DNA from: an uncultured Flammeovirgaceae bacterium
GTDB taxonomy: Bacteria; Bacteroidota; Bacteroidia; Cytophagales; Cyclobacteriaceae
Direction of reading: 5' to 3'
Length of the DNA stretch: 64,000 nt
NCBI GenBank assembly: GCA_937883755.1
Contig: CAKZYA010000063.1
Span: 1 to 64,000 of the forward strand
Below are positions 28,101 through 35,535 of this stretch, one piece after another. Within the stretch, counting starts at the first letter, position 1, and each line of letters opens with the position of its first letter. The position numbers and the translations under genes are program-made. Below the pieces are notes generated by a model, which was not told where the DNA came from, searched no databases, and was given only the letters and a program-made list of their open reading frames with translations.

Positions 28101-29901
28101 AGAAGTACACATCTAACTGATACTCACTCCGAACAATAACAGTGTCAATATCCTGCTGATAAAACAGCTCGGTTTCTACCGTATCTATTGAGTTGCCATA
28201 AATATCTTCCAGGCTATGTACTTGAAGCTGACGAATAATTCCATTCGCCAGAGAATAAGGAAATTCCAACCATACTGATGAGCTACCTTCTCCCAACGAG
28301 GCTTCTTTAGCCGGAATTGAGTCCGGCATCAGCAGATAATAGTCTTCATTTTTGGCTACGCTCTCACTAAGTTGTTCAGAGAAAATCAGCTCTACTTCAG
28401 CAGTATCTCGTACAATAACTTGCTGCAAGGTTGGAGGCTGATTATCAAAGTAGAAAGAAGTAGTCTGCAATGGATTAACATTTCCGTAGCAGTCCTCTGC
28501 ATTTAGAAAAGTAAGTGAATAGTTAGTGTTGGTCGTTAATGATTCAGCTAGTACTAACGACAGTATTTTTTCATCTACTGTATCGCGCGCAACTTGAGAC
28601 ACTAATCGTTCAGGTTGAATCTGTACGAACTCACTGCGAAGACTATTATCTACTACCCGTTCATCAAAGATTAACTTCAGTGTATCATTAAGTGGTTGAA
28701 TATTCAACAGTACTGGCGAATCAGTATCTTCTACGCTGATGATTGTATTGGTTTGTCCGGGAGTCGCCCCCTGCTCAGTCGTTGATAATGCTAAATTAAT
28801 GCGCTGGTCACAGGGTGTCTCTTCAGCGATTCGTTCCAGAGAAATTCCGCCAACTACTTCAGCAGCAGTGTAAGCTAACGAGTCAACGGCAGATGAAGTA
28901 TCATCTCGCAATAGCAATTGATTACCACTATTGGATAAGGTTGGCCAACTATCCAGCGGTAGTACCGTTCCAAATGGGGCAAACGAGGCACTATCAGCCC
29001 GGGGGCATAAAATAACGAATTGCTGGGGGCGCAGAATATAAGCAGTCAAGGGCTTATCATTGAGCGTCCAATTTTGCAAGTCAAAAGGATGATCACTACG
29101 GTTGTATAACTCTACAAATTCCGCATCCGGTAAATCAGCTTTCACCGGATTAGGGTCAGGCATCAGCTCCGAGATAATCACATTATTCCACTGAGCTGGT
29201 ACTTCCTCAAAATAGAAGAAGTTGAGGGTTGTATCCGCCAGTACATTACCAGCTTCATCTTCTACATTGCGTACTTCCAATGCATAATCAGTGGCATTGG
29301 TCAAAGCCGGATTTACAGTAAGGTCAACTTGATTGCCAGTGAGCGTCGCCGAAGCAATTGTGTGACCGACTATTGTGTAGTTTATCGCTACCGCTGCCGT
29401 AGCTAAGCTTACTGCTTCAGAAAATTGAACCCTGAGTTGGGTACCAGACTGAACCGATAGATTCGTGATTTGAGGTTTCTGCGTATCAGGTTGGGGCGTA
29501 CCCGTAACCAAAATATCATCAAAGTAAAACGCATCGCTACGAGTAGCCGTGTACTTGCAATACACTCCAAAATAGTTTGAGACGGTATGCGTAGCATCTT
29601 GCACTGAACCTTCCACGCTGAAATTTGTATCCCCGACCGAACGAGAACTCAGTTCCCAATTTCCAGCAGCATCGCGTGTAACTTTTATTTCGATTTGCAC
29701 CGGTTTTACATCCACCCGATCATCTAGCCCGTCAATGATTTCAGTTTGGGTACTGCCATCTTGCCGATACAAACTAACTTCATCGCTAGTATTGCCTACT
29801 TTCACGAAATATCCGTTTAGATCATCGGCTAAATTTGCCTGATCAGATACCAGATATACTGAGGTAAAGTTAGTGCTAGAAGGGTTTTCAGCAATCTCCA
29901 C
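25120..29901 (-). CDS. C-terminal 95% of a giant lamin-tail / Ig-like surface protein, interrupted by the element
   Basis: This 1593-residue frame lacks any signal peptide, although everything in it is extracellular in type. It has a concanavalin/LamG-like start (SSTNFTSVYLVSDQANL), three lamin-tail domains (INVIISELMPDPNP, NELLITEIMAAPSPT, DILLSEILFYPRS), about nine SbsA-like Ig repeats (each with a YxLRLYFSEAI-type strand) and a C-terminal FlgD/gliding-motility-like Ig domain (RVFTPDQDGFQDYTQIL). The missing start is at 52313-52560. Joining 52560-52313 to 29896-25120 gives 5025 nt, a single in-frame protein of 1674 residues. The apparent GTG start at 29901 lies at the junction and is probably not used naturally. 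The fragment is likely silent or a non-exported remnant. Confidence 0.85.
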   Translation of the reverse strand: MEIAENPSSTNFTSVYLVSDQANLADDLNGYFVKVGNTSDEVSLYRQDGSTQTEIIDGLDDRVDVKPVQIEIKVTRDAAGNWELSSRSVGDTNFSVEGSVQDATHTVSNYFGVYCKYTATRSDAFYFDDILVTGTPQPDTQKPQITNLSVQSGTQLRVQFSEAVSLATAAVAINYTIVGHTIASATLTGNQVDLTVNPALTNATDYALEVRNVEDEAGNVLADTTLNFFYFEEVPAQWNNVIISELMPDPNPVKADLPDAEFVELYNRSDHPFDLQNWTLNDKPLTAYILRPQQFVILCPRADSASFAPFGTVLPLDSWPTLSNSGNQLLLRDDTSSAVDSLAYTAAEVVGGISLERIAEETPCDQRINLALSTTEQGATPGQTNTIISVEDTDSPVLLNIQPLNDTLKLIFDERVVDNSLRSEFVQIQPERLVSQVARDTVDEKILSLVLAESLTTNTNYSLTFLNAEDCYGNVNPLQTTSFYFDNQPPTLQQVIVRDTAEVELIFSEQLSESVAKNEDYYLLMPDSIPAKEASLGEGSSSVWLEFPYSLANGIIRQLQVHSLEDIYGNSIDTVETELFYQQDIDTVIVRSEYQLDVYFSEAVSTESAQQSSVFAVNREVGQAITSFRDSDQSDLIHLVFAQPLTPNREHELSVEQLFDTQEQLLSTPVYRFYFDRRAPRIDSVQAIDEETLLVYFDEPLDSLTTINPLHYQLSSDTIEVIQAALLDNARLVQLTLGEPLIPEIEYELEILGIADKSGNVISSQISKTFIFDQLPPKLSSWKIINPYQLRLYFSEAIRTPAASDFEVVAIGIPDSILVSQIQPNEVRLFFAKPLSFSESVLNMNNITDLRGNRQQTPSQVAIDNAAVTLGLITALSSTELRLDFTHSLDEATMLDPARYRIDQTDSPINVTAELSYVLHLTLGQAFQPDATYELSIDQIVNVEGQSFGNVLDSFTYQTQIEYIQAEQRALVLHFQVPLDSTDAVKAEHYYLDGFPPVAVLRVDERKVRLVFDQSLEPLTCYELAVEGLRTIDGDIIPASVHSVGLGRSPNFNELLITEIMAAPSPTVGLPNAEYLEFYNASDDLLDISGIRLSDATSSTLLPSTLLLPGEYLIVCAHQDQPKLSAYGRSLGVSSFPSLNSSGDQISLTNFYGGDIFSVSYSDDWYNDAEKKQGGWSLEMVDYTRPCGEQENWTASVASAGGTPGQENSVNQPNPDNQSPYLQVAFAKSPTEVTLLFSEKLDPSSFESGRVSISNDVAVDTVMWQTGGKSATVHLIDSLQARITYTVQVSQLSDCSGNMVDNQAISLVLSEEAVLGDILLSEILFYPRSGGVRFVEIYNYSDKPINLKGWQLANQEDDSLLNHSTITNENYQLAPQQYVALTEDITILTGDYPVATEGNILLVEGLPSLPSEAGNVVLLSPNGEQMQYLEYDEDWHHPILEDKRGVSLERIQWSAPANDRNNWQSAAQTVGFATPGYANSHMSKASLTQATLSVEPRVFTPDQDGFQDYTQILYRWPNAGNVANVIIFDSQGRKVKHLARNTILSEEGFLRWDGTDDAGQQLSMGYYIIYFEVFHTNGQVSGLKERVVLGRPF

Positions 29902-29904
29902 AAA
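29897..29904 (+). other. attL core (TCCACAAA)
   Basis: Left copy of the 8-bp core at the junction between host codons (…GTGGA) and the element. Similarity to the right copy extends to 12 of 14 positions (29894-29907 against 52310-52323). To its left is host coding DNA; to its right is the inverted arm AATATAC (29906-29912) of the reconstructed attP. Confidence 0.85.
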
Positions 29905-30010
29905 GAATATACACTGGTTTCCGATAGTAGTACTTTGTTTTCTTTTATTGTCCTAGAACGCATTAAAGCCATGTTTATTATTCTTTTAGTTTCCTATGGT
30001 TTGCTTTTAT

Positions 30011-30056
30011 TTGTTACTATCTTGTTACCACCGTAGCGAGTAACAAAAAGTAACAA
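30011..30056. promoter_or_regulatory. Heptamer array TTGTTAC, candidate integrase arm sites / operator
   Basis: Four copies of one heptamer form a dyad: TTGTTAC at 30011-30017 and 30022-30028, and its reverse complement GTAACAA at 30040-30046 and 30050-30056. The last copy ends 2 bp before the integrase ATG. A further TTGTTAC lies at the other end of the element (52221-52227). Presence at both ends fits arm-type integrase sites; overlap with the integrase start could also allow autoregulation. Confidence 0.6.
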
Positions 30057-30058
30057 AA

Positions 30059-31189
30059 ATGCCTAAGCGAAAAATCAAAGAGCCAGTTCGTCTCCGTGAA
30101 AAGGAAATCAGCGGAGGGAAGTACTCATTGTACTTAGACTATTATTCCAAAGGAAAGCGAGCCTATGAGTTTCTCAAGCTGTATGTATGGCAGAAACCGA
30201 AGAATGAGATGGAGCGGCAGCACAACCGTGAGCTATACGCACTGGGCAACTCGATCAAAAGCCAACGAATTGCCGATATTCAAAAAGGTAAATTTGGTAT
30301 GTCGATAAGGAAGAAGGGGGCAGTTAAATTTATTCCTTACTTCAGTAAGTTGGCCGCTAGTAAGGAAGGTAGTAACTGGAATAGTTGGGCGACTACCCGG
30401 AAGTATCTAATCCTGTACGCAGGGGAAAAATTCACCTTTGCCGATATTGACAAGAAATTTGTTCGAGGTTTTCGGGACATGCTTACCACCCAGCCCGTAG
30501 GACGTCGAGAGAAGCTATTATCGGATTCCTCAGCGGGAACGTACTTTGGTAAATTCAAGGCGGCCATGCATCAAGCCCAGGTAGATGAGATCATCGTTAG
30601 AAATCCCTGTATAGGCATCAAGGGGGTTCCCCGATCGGAATCTAAGCGGGAATACCTAACCATTGAGGAAATGCAGCGACTAGCTGCAACGGAATGTGAC
30701 ATGCCATTACTACGAAGGGCTTTTTTGTTCTCATGCTTGACTGGAATGCGAGTCGGGGATATTCGGAATTTAACTTGGGGCAGTGTACGCTTTGACGGAG
30801 AGAATGCCGCTATTCACTTCCGACAGAAGAAAACGAAGGGCTCCGAGGTGCTGCCTATCAACGAAGATGCACTAGAATTAATGGGTGAGCCGGGCAGTTT
30901 TGATGAGAAGGTGTTTGCTAACTTTGAGAATTCTACCTGGGACAATATCAGTTTGAAACGTTGGGTGATGAGGGCGGGCATTACCAAGAACATTACGTTT
31001 CACTCTGCCCGGCACACCTACGCTACCATGCTACTAACGCAGGACGTGGATATTTTTACGGTTAGCAAGCTATTGGGGCACCGGAACCTAGAGACAACGA
31101 AGATTTACGCCAAGATCATCGATAAGAAAAAGAATCAGGCCGTTGAGCGGTTGCCTAAGTTGATGGGAGGTGAAAATGAAGAGTTATAA
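30059..31189 (+). CDS. int: Tyrosine recombinase / integrase
   Basis: A 376-residue site-specific recombinase. The N-terminal ~100 residues form an arm-DNA-binding region (SGGKYSLYLDYYSKGKRAYEFL), followed by a SAM-like core-binding domain (about 105-205). The catalytic domain shows Arg in TGMRVGDIR (near 231), His-x-x-Arg in HSARHTYATML (315-318), His in LLGHRNLETTKIY (341) and the nucleophile Tyr350. All catalytic residues are present, so it should be active. It belongs to the type common on Bacteroidota mobile elements. Its position beside attL, with arm-like heptamers in front, identifies it as the enzyme that inserts and excises this element. Confidence 0.93.
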   Translation: MPKRKIKEPVRLREKEISGGKYSLYLDYYSKGKRAYEFLKLYVWQKPKNEMERQHNRELYALGNSIKSQRIADIQKGKFGMSIRKKGAVKFIPYFSKLAASKEGSNWNSWATTRKYLILYAGEKFTFADIDKKFVRGFRDMLTTQPVGRREKLLSDSSAGTYFGKFKAAMHQAQVDEIIVRNPCIGIKGVPRSESKREYLTIEEMQRLAATECDMPLLRRAFLFSCLTGMRVGDIRNLTWGSVRFDGENAAIHFRQKKTKGSEVLPINEDALELMGEPGSFDEKVFANFENSTWDNISLKRWVMRAGITKNITFHSARHTYATMLLTQDVDIFTVSKLLGHRNLETTKIYAKIIDKKKNQAVERLPKLMGGENEEL

Positions 31190-32000
31190 AGTCCGCAAAG
31201 AGTTATTTATTGAAGGCTCTGAACTTTGGTATCGGTATTATAGTGCTAAAGATTATATAGCTGATAACGGATATTTTATCATTCAAAAAGATGGTGAAGA
31301 AATACCAGTGTATATACCTATGCTAGTTCTACTTTTTGAAAACAAAGGTATACCAGTAGAGGTGCTAAAATCCGGTGAACATCAATATATTAAAGGTAGA
31401 GATGGATTCTTGGCAGCTTATCAAGAGGCATTTCAATACGGGAAAAATGATTTTGAAACGATGTACAGCTCCCTACGAAGCCAAGATGTTAAGGCTTTTA
31501 TTAGCCAGATAAACAAAAACTATACAAGCAAGGAATCTGACGGGTGGAACCGGTATCGCTATACAGAACCAATAGTATTTGATAATGATTTTATTCAGAA
31601 ATGTGGAATAGTAGCAGGATTTCTTTACCAATCTGAATATTGGATGGCAATTTATAATGAACATATAAGAGATCTGACTAAGAAAAAGTCTCAAAAAGGA
31701 GATTGTAAAGTAAATGGAAGTCATTGTACAGTTACACAACTAGCTCTTTACTATTACTACCTTCAAGAAGCTAGGTGTATAGATTGGTTAGAAAATCACT
31801 CAAAAGGAAAAACAGGCGCATATTCAGCAATAGCAAAAGATCACGGAACTACTCCTGATTCCTTTAAGAATAAATTTACCACTGTTTGTAGAGGCATAAC
31901 TCATCGCAAAAAGACAGATATTGAAATGGTCATCAATCTTCTGGCAGATTGTCCTAAAGCAAAAAGTTTAGCAGAGGACGATATTAATAGGATTACATAA
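31170..32000 (+). CDS. Hypothetical element protein with C-terminal HTH-like region
   Basis: A 276-residue protein overlapping the integrase end by 20 bp. Start choices are GTG 31170 and ATG 31176, the latter behind a good GGGAGG ribosome site at 31165. The N-terminal ~70 residues are beta-rich (LWYRYYSAKDYIADNGYFII). The C-terminal ~70 residues (TGAYSAIAKDHGTTPDSFKNKFTTVCRGITHRK) look like a helix-turn-helix segment. I do not recognise a named family. Similar proteins commonly follow integrases in Bacteroidota islands, so a role in regulating integration is possible but unproven. Confidence 0.65.
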   Translation: MKMKSYKVRKELFIEGSELWYRYYSAKDYIADNGYFIIQKDGEEIPVYIPMLVLLFENKGIPVEVLKSGEHQYIKGRDGFLAAYQEAFQYGKNDFETMYSSLRSQDVKAFISQINKNYTSKESDGWNRYRYTEPIVFDNDFIQKCGIVAGFLYQSEYWMAIYNEHIRDLTKKKSQKGDCKVNGSHCTVTQLALYYYYLQEARCIDWLENHSKGKTGAYSAIAKDHGTTPDSFKNKFTTVCRGITHRKKTDIEMVINLLADCPKAKSLAEDDINRIT

Positions 32001-32061
32001 AAATACGTAACCCCATTACGTAACCCCTTACGCTAATCTTTCACATCATAATGACTGATAT

Positions 32062-32400
32062 TTGAATATGTCAAAACAAAACATATTTATTATGAAAAAT
32101 CCATTCGAGGTTTTGGAGCATCGGTTGAGTAATATTGAATCTCTACTTCTAGACATTAAACATAACCGTCGTTCAGGCCTTACAGACGAAACATGGACTA
32201 TTGAGCAAGTTGCTACGAGAACAGGGTTAGCAATATCCTCAATCTACAAGAAAACTTCCTCGAATGAAATACCACACTTTAAACGAGGTAAACGATTGTA
32301 TTTCTCAAAACTAGCTATTGAAAAATGGCTCAGAGAAAATCCTATAAGGACCTCTCAGGAAATTGAGTCAGAAGCGGCTACGCGAGTAACCTTATCATAA
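32062..32400 (+). CDS. AlpA/excisionase-like helix-turn-helix protein
   Basis: A 112-residue protein with a coiled-coil-like N-terminus (EHRLSNIESLLLDI) and an HTH_17 domain: TIEQVATRTGLAISSIYKK followed by IPHFKRGKRLYFSKLAIEKWLREN. This is the winged-HTH layout of AlpA/excisionase-type DNA-binding proteins found next to integrases. It probably controls excision or turns on the replication genes downstream. The start may be TTG 32062 or the internal ATG at 32092 (MKNPFEVLEH), which reads like a more natural beginning. A strong terminator follows directly. Confidence 0.8.
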   Translation: MNMSKQNIFIMKNPFEVLEHRLSNIESLLLDIKHNRRSGLTDETWTIEQVATRTGLAISSIYKKTSSNEIPHFKRGKRLYFSKLAIEKWLRENPIRTSQEIESEAATRVTLS

Positions 32401-32403
32401 AAA

Positions 32404-32434
32404 ACCCGGTTGGAGCCGGGCTTTAATTTTTTTT
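32404..32434 (+). terminator. Rho-independent terminator
   Basis: Directly after the HTH gene: a CCCGG/CCGGG stem around the loop TTGGAG, then a run of eight T. It separates the integrase/regulator unit from the replication unit. Confidence 0.85.
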
Positions 32435-32447
32435 ACCAAATAATAAA

Positions 32448-32990
32448 ATGTCAATGATCGAAAATACTAATAATTTGCGGAATCCGCAATCGAGAACCGC
32501 ATTATCTGAAGATCAATTTCAGGCTAGATTGGCTAGTTTAGATTATCAGGCTGAGCGCAATTTTTCAAAAGCTAGAGAAAAGCTACTGAACTCATTTTTA
32601 TATATCTACCAAAAATTTCTGAGTAATCAATCAAAAGGGAAAAATTACGTTTGCCTCTCAATACGAGAACTCGATATTTTCCGGCAAAACTTAGAACATA
32701 CCCTTGATACTGGAGACGTATTGAGGCAAAGTTATACCCTTCAGCAAGGTCATATTCGGGCACTTCAGTATGAGGTAGATCAAAAACCTAGCCCTAAAAT
32801 CTCGACTATTACGGAGGCATTAAAATTAAGGAGGCAGGGTAAAATCACTCATGAGGAAGCTGTTCAACGAATCATAGATTGGTGTTCTGTTACTCCAATT
32901 GCGGACTTCGTATCGCAAACTGAAACTCTTGTTAAGCAGTCAGCAGCACTAGAGGAGGCTGAAAATCAAAAAACAGTATTAGCTATATGA
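32448..32990 (+). CDS. Hypothetical element protein
   Basis: A 180-residue soluble, largely helical protein (KAREKLLNSFLYIYQKFLSNQ; ITEALKLRRQGKITHEEAVQRIIDW). The family is not recognised. It starts 14 bp after the terminator T-run and overlaps the RepA-like ATPase gene by 4 bp (ATGA), so the two are translationally coupled and probably work together in replication. Confidence 0.65.
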   Translation: MSMIENTNNLRNPQSRTALSEDQFQARLASLDYQAERNFSKAREKLLNSFLYIYQKFLSNQSKGKNYVCLSIRELDIFRQNLEHTLDTGDVLRQSYTLQQGHIRALQYEVDQKPSPKISTITEALKLRRQGKITHEEAVQRIIDWCSVTPIADFVSQTETLVKQSAALEEAENQKTVLAI

Positions 32991-34153
32991 ATCGGATGAA
33001 AGGAATAATTGCAGAACAGGCCTCTGAGAACAATAATGACCTATCATTATCAAATACATCTTCGTATCTAGAACTTGTTAAAGAAAGTCAAAAAGCTCTA
33101 AAGGAGGTAAAATCCAAAGAAATCACTTTCTCAAAGCCAATACTTACTCATGATAGTAGGGCCATTATATTTCCCAATACCATAAACGTTATTCAGGGTA
33201 AAAGCGGAGTGCATAAAAGTAGGTTGGCGGAAACATTATGCAGTAGCTTCTTAAAAACTGGAAGCTGTGAAAATGAACTGTTAGGTTTTCAAACTAATGA
33301 TTTAAAAAGCTTGGTGCTTTGCTACATAGACACAGAGCGAAATCTCACTGAACAGTTTCCATATGCCTTGCAAATGATTCAAAAGCAAGCTGGATATACA
33401 ATTGACGCTGAACCCTCGAACTTCGAGTATGCCAGTTTGCTAGAAATTCCAAGAGCCGAACGTTTTTCTGTTTTGCAAAAATACTTGGAGCTTCTCAGAG
33501 AAAAGCATGAAGATACACATTTGATAGTTGTGCTAGATGTAATTACAGACTGTGTAAGTGATTTTAACCGGGGGGATCAGTCTATGCAGTTGATAGATTT
33601 AATGAATGTAGCCATTAATAAGCAAAATGTCACATTCATCTGTGTTATTCATGAGAATCCATTTTCTGAAAAAGCAAGAGGGCACTTAGGAACTGAAATA
33701 TTCAATAAGTCAAGTACCACAATACAAGTTGCTAGCCTGGATCAGAAAGAAAATAGTACTAGTGAAGTGATAAAATTGCGATTCTTAAAATGTCGAAGTA
33801 CCAAACGGCATACCCCTATTCATTTCAAATATTGTGATAGTACAAAAGGGTTGGTTTTAGCAGATCAAGAAGAAATTGAACAAGTTCAGGAACGGAAAAA
33901 AAGAACAGCAAAAACTGACGATATGATTGAAGCTCTAAGTAGCTACTTGGCAGATCAGGAGCTAAGCCGATCAGATTTATTAGAAACGTTACAAGGTGAT
34001 TTACGAGGTTCTGAAAGAACTATTGAGACCAGGTTGAAATCAATCTATGACAAGAAAACGACAATACTTGAAAAAGAAGATCAAACATTCATCCTTCAGA
34101 AAAAAACTAAAGATCGAGAAGTTATCTACTTCCTACAAGCAATACCGTTTTGA
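32987..34153 (+). CDS. RepA-like (AAA_25) P-loop ATPase, replication initiator/helicase candidate
   Basis: A 388-residue RecA-fold ATPase. Walker A is QGKSGVHKSRLAE (near residue 70), with a His in the loop. CYIDTERN near 112 and HLIVVLDVITDCVSDFNRGDQ near 180 form the Walker B region, and TFICVIHENP near 220 is the sensor strand, as in RepA/DnaB-like AAA_25 proteins of plasmids and islands. The C-terminal ~90 residues look like a winged helix (DDMIEALSSYLADQELSRSDLLETL). Three iteron-like repeats begin 4 bp after its stop codon, which suggests it melts or unwinds DNA at that origin. This is the usual initiator position in satellite-type elements. Confidence 0.8.
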   Translation: MNRMKGIIAEQASENNNDLSLSNTSSYLELVKESQKALKEVKSKEITFSKPILTHDSRAIIFPNTINVIQGKSGVHKSRLAETLCSSFLKTGSCENELLGFQTNDLKSLVLCYIDTERNLTEQFPYALQMIQKQAGYTIDAEPSNFEYASLLEIPRAERFSVLQKYLELLREKHEDTHLIVVLDVITDCVSDFNRGDQSMQLIDLMNVAINKQNVTFICVIHENPFSEKARGHLGTEIFNKSSTTIQVASLDQKENSTSEVIKLRFLKCRSTKRHTPIHFKYCDSTKGLVLADQEEIEQVQERKKRTAKTDDMIEALSSYLADQELSRSDLLETLQGDLRGSERTIETRLKSIYDKKTTILEKEDQTFILQKKTKDREVIYFLQAIPF

Positions 34154-34156
34154 TGT

Positions 34157-34342
34157 TTGAAAATTGCAGAACCCTGTATAGGCGTTTTGCAAATTGCAAA
34201 GGTCATTACAGGTTAATTCACTATTGAAAATTGTAAAATACTATATAACCTTTTTGCAAAATTCAATAGTCAATAACACTAATCCGGTTTTGAAAATTGC
34301 AACGGCCTTATATAGGGTTCTGCAAATTACAATAGTTAATAA
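34157..34342 (+). repeat. Three iteron-like direct repeats, candidate replication origin
   Basis: Units beginning TTGAAAATTGYA at 34157, 34224 and 34290 recur at 67 and 66 bp. Each continues with a TATATA-like centre about 18 bp in and a second block TTTTGCAAATTNCAATAG, which is partly the inverse of the first. The region is AT-rich and gene-free, directly behind the RepA-like ATPase. This is how iteron origins of plasmids and satellites look. Spacers within units are not conserved, so it is not a CRISPR array. Confidence 0.75.
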
Positions 34343-34516
34343 ATGACAGGCCAAAATACATACTTCGCCACAGTCGGACAATTTTTAGAGATGCTATCTC
34401 CACCAAAATCATTCAACGAACGATTGCTTGAGCAGCAACTGAGGGAGGCTGAAGAGGGCAAAAAATACCAGACGGGTAAGCCAACGATTTACTGTAAAAA
34501 ACAGAGAAAATGCTAA
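34343..34516 (+). CDS. Small hypothetical protein, 57 residues
   Basis: An ATG-initiated frame (MTGQNTYFATVGQFLEM to KPTIYCKKQRKC) begins where the iterons end. Composition is protein-like, with an amphipathic middle (FNERLLEQQLREAEEG) and a basic end. There is no convincing ribosome site and I know no family. It could instead be part of the origin region. Confidence 0.4.
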   Translation: MTGQNTYFATVGQFLEMLSPPKSFNERLLEQQLREAEEGKKYQTGKPTIYCKKQRKC

Positions 34517-34699
34517 AGTGATATGACAGCCATACAGAGCAAGAGAAGAGTTTTCTTACACTATAAAAAAGGGCAGATAGTTTAAAAATGCAACTGCGGT
34601 TTTTAGGAAATAATCTTTAAATAAGTATTTTATTCTTATATTAGTTATATGATACCCGCCTATCTATACGCGCGGGAGAGAAGTATTGATTCTACAAAC

Positions 34700-35155
34700 A
34701 TGCCATTTCAAAAAGGAAATTCATTTTGGAAGCTCAGGAAGAGACATGGTCCTTCAATACCATTTTCTAGTCCTGGAGAGCTGCAAAAAAAAGCTCAGTC
34801 CTATATTGATTTATGCACTAGGCGGACTGAAGACGCTGCTTACTGGAAGAAAACAGAAATACACGGAAAGAACGCTCAAAAGTGCATGATTCAATTATAC
34901 AAGCCTATGAGTATCGAGGGGTTAAGTCAATATTTAGGTATTTCCAGTCGTAGTTTTCGCCGACTTAGAGAGTCAGAAGAGTTTTCTAGTATCTGTCAAC
35001 GAATTGAAGATTTAATCTTCGCTTATCAATATGAAGGTGCTTGTGTAGGTGCTTTCTCTCCTGCGATTGTAGCTAGAAAGCTGGGCATGAAAGATAAGCA
35101 TAAGGTTAGCTCAGAATTAAAGATTGAGCGAATTACTGGAATGGAAATAAGATAG
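34700..35155 (+). CDS. Terminase-small-subunit-like DNA-packaging protein
   Basis: A 151-residue protein from ATG 34700 (an upstream in-frame ATG at 34649 would add 17 atypical residues). It has the pattern of Bacteroidota phage small terminases: MPFQKGNSFWKLRKRHG start, PGELQKKAQSYIDLC, then PMSIEGLSQYLGISSRSFRRL (helix-turn-helix) and YEGACVGAFSPAIVARKLGMKDK. In phages this subunit recognises the pac/cos site. No large terminase gene is present nearby, so as in PICI-type satellites it might redirect a helper phage's packaging machinery. The fold assignment is from pattern only. Confidence 0.7.
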   Translation: MPFQKGNSFWKLRKRHGPSIPFSSPGELQKKAQSYIDLCTRRTEDAAYWKKTEIHGKNAQKCMIQLYKPMSIEGLSQYLGISSRSFRRLRESEEFSSICQRIEDLIFAYQYEGACVGAFSPAIVARKLGMKDKHKVSSELKIERITGMEIR

Positions 35156-35157
35156 TT

Positions 35158-35532
35158 ATGAAGAAGAAAATTAAAATTTCTCCCTCAGCAAAAAACAGCT
35201 ACACCTCTGCACTATCTATTGGCGCAATCGCTCAGGAAGATCGCAATACCAAAAAAAATGCCCTCCTCCTGCAAGATAAACCGGGTTCGAATCCTGTTGC
35301 TTTAGATCAGAATCTGAAGGAAGCTGAGATGAGATCAGAAAAGCTAGATTGGCTTCAGAGAGAACGAAGTACGCTTAATCACGAAATTTTATCATTACTT
35401 GAACGAAGCACTGAGAGGTATCAAAGGCGGCTTTGGCGTGGTTGGTGGCTCGTCTATCTCTGCTTTGGCAGCATTCTTTACCTTCTGTATCAAATTGTTA
35501 GTACTCTTATATCATTCCTCCAAAACCTGTAA
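35158..35532 (+). CDS. Hypothetical protein with coiled coil and C-terminal membrane segment
   Basis: A 124-residue protein starting 2 bp after the TerS-like stop. The first 60 residues are polar; residues ~58-85 look coiled coil (LKEAEMRSEKLDWLQRERSTL); residues ~98-120 form one membrane helix (WWLVYLCFGSILYLLYQIV). It lies between TerS-like and tape-measure-like genes with almost no gaps, so the three are one operon. No family recognised; a holin-like or membrane-docking role is only a guess. Confidence 0.6.
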   Translation: MKKKIKISPSAKNSYTSALSIGAIAQEDRNTKKNALLLQDKPGSNPVALDQNLKEAEMRSEKLDWLQRERSTLNHEILSLLERSTERYQRRLWRGWWLVYLCFGSILYLLYQIVSTLISFLQNL

Positions 35533-35535
35533 GTA

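Noticed and set aside
32404-32434. Possible small RNA or attenuator
   Set aside because: The stem-loop followed by eight T is a plain rho-independent terminator immediately after a stop codon.
34157-34342. Possible CRISPR array
   Set aside because: Only three units of 66-67 bp with similar sequences throughout, no constant repeat with unrelated spacers, no cas genes. Better explained as iterons.
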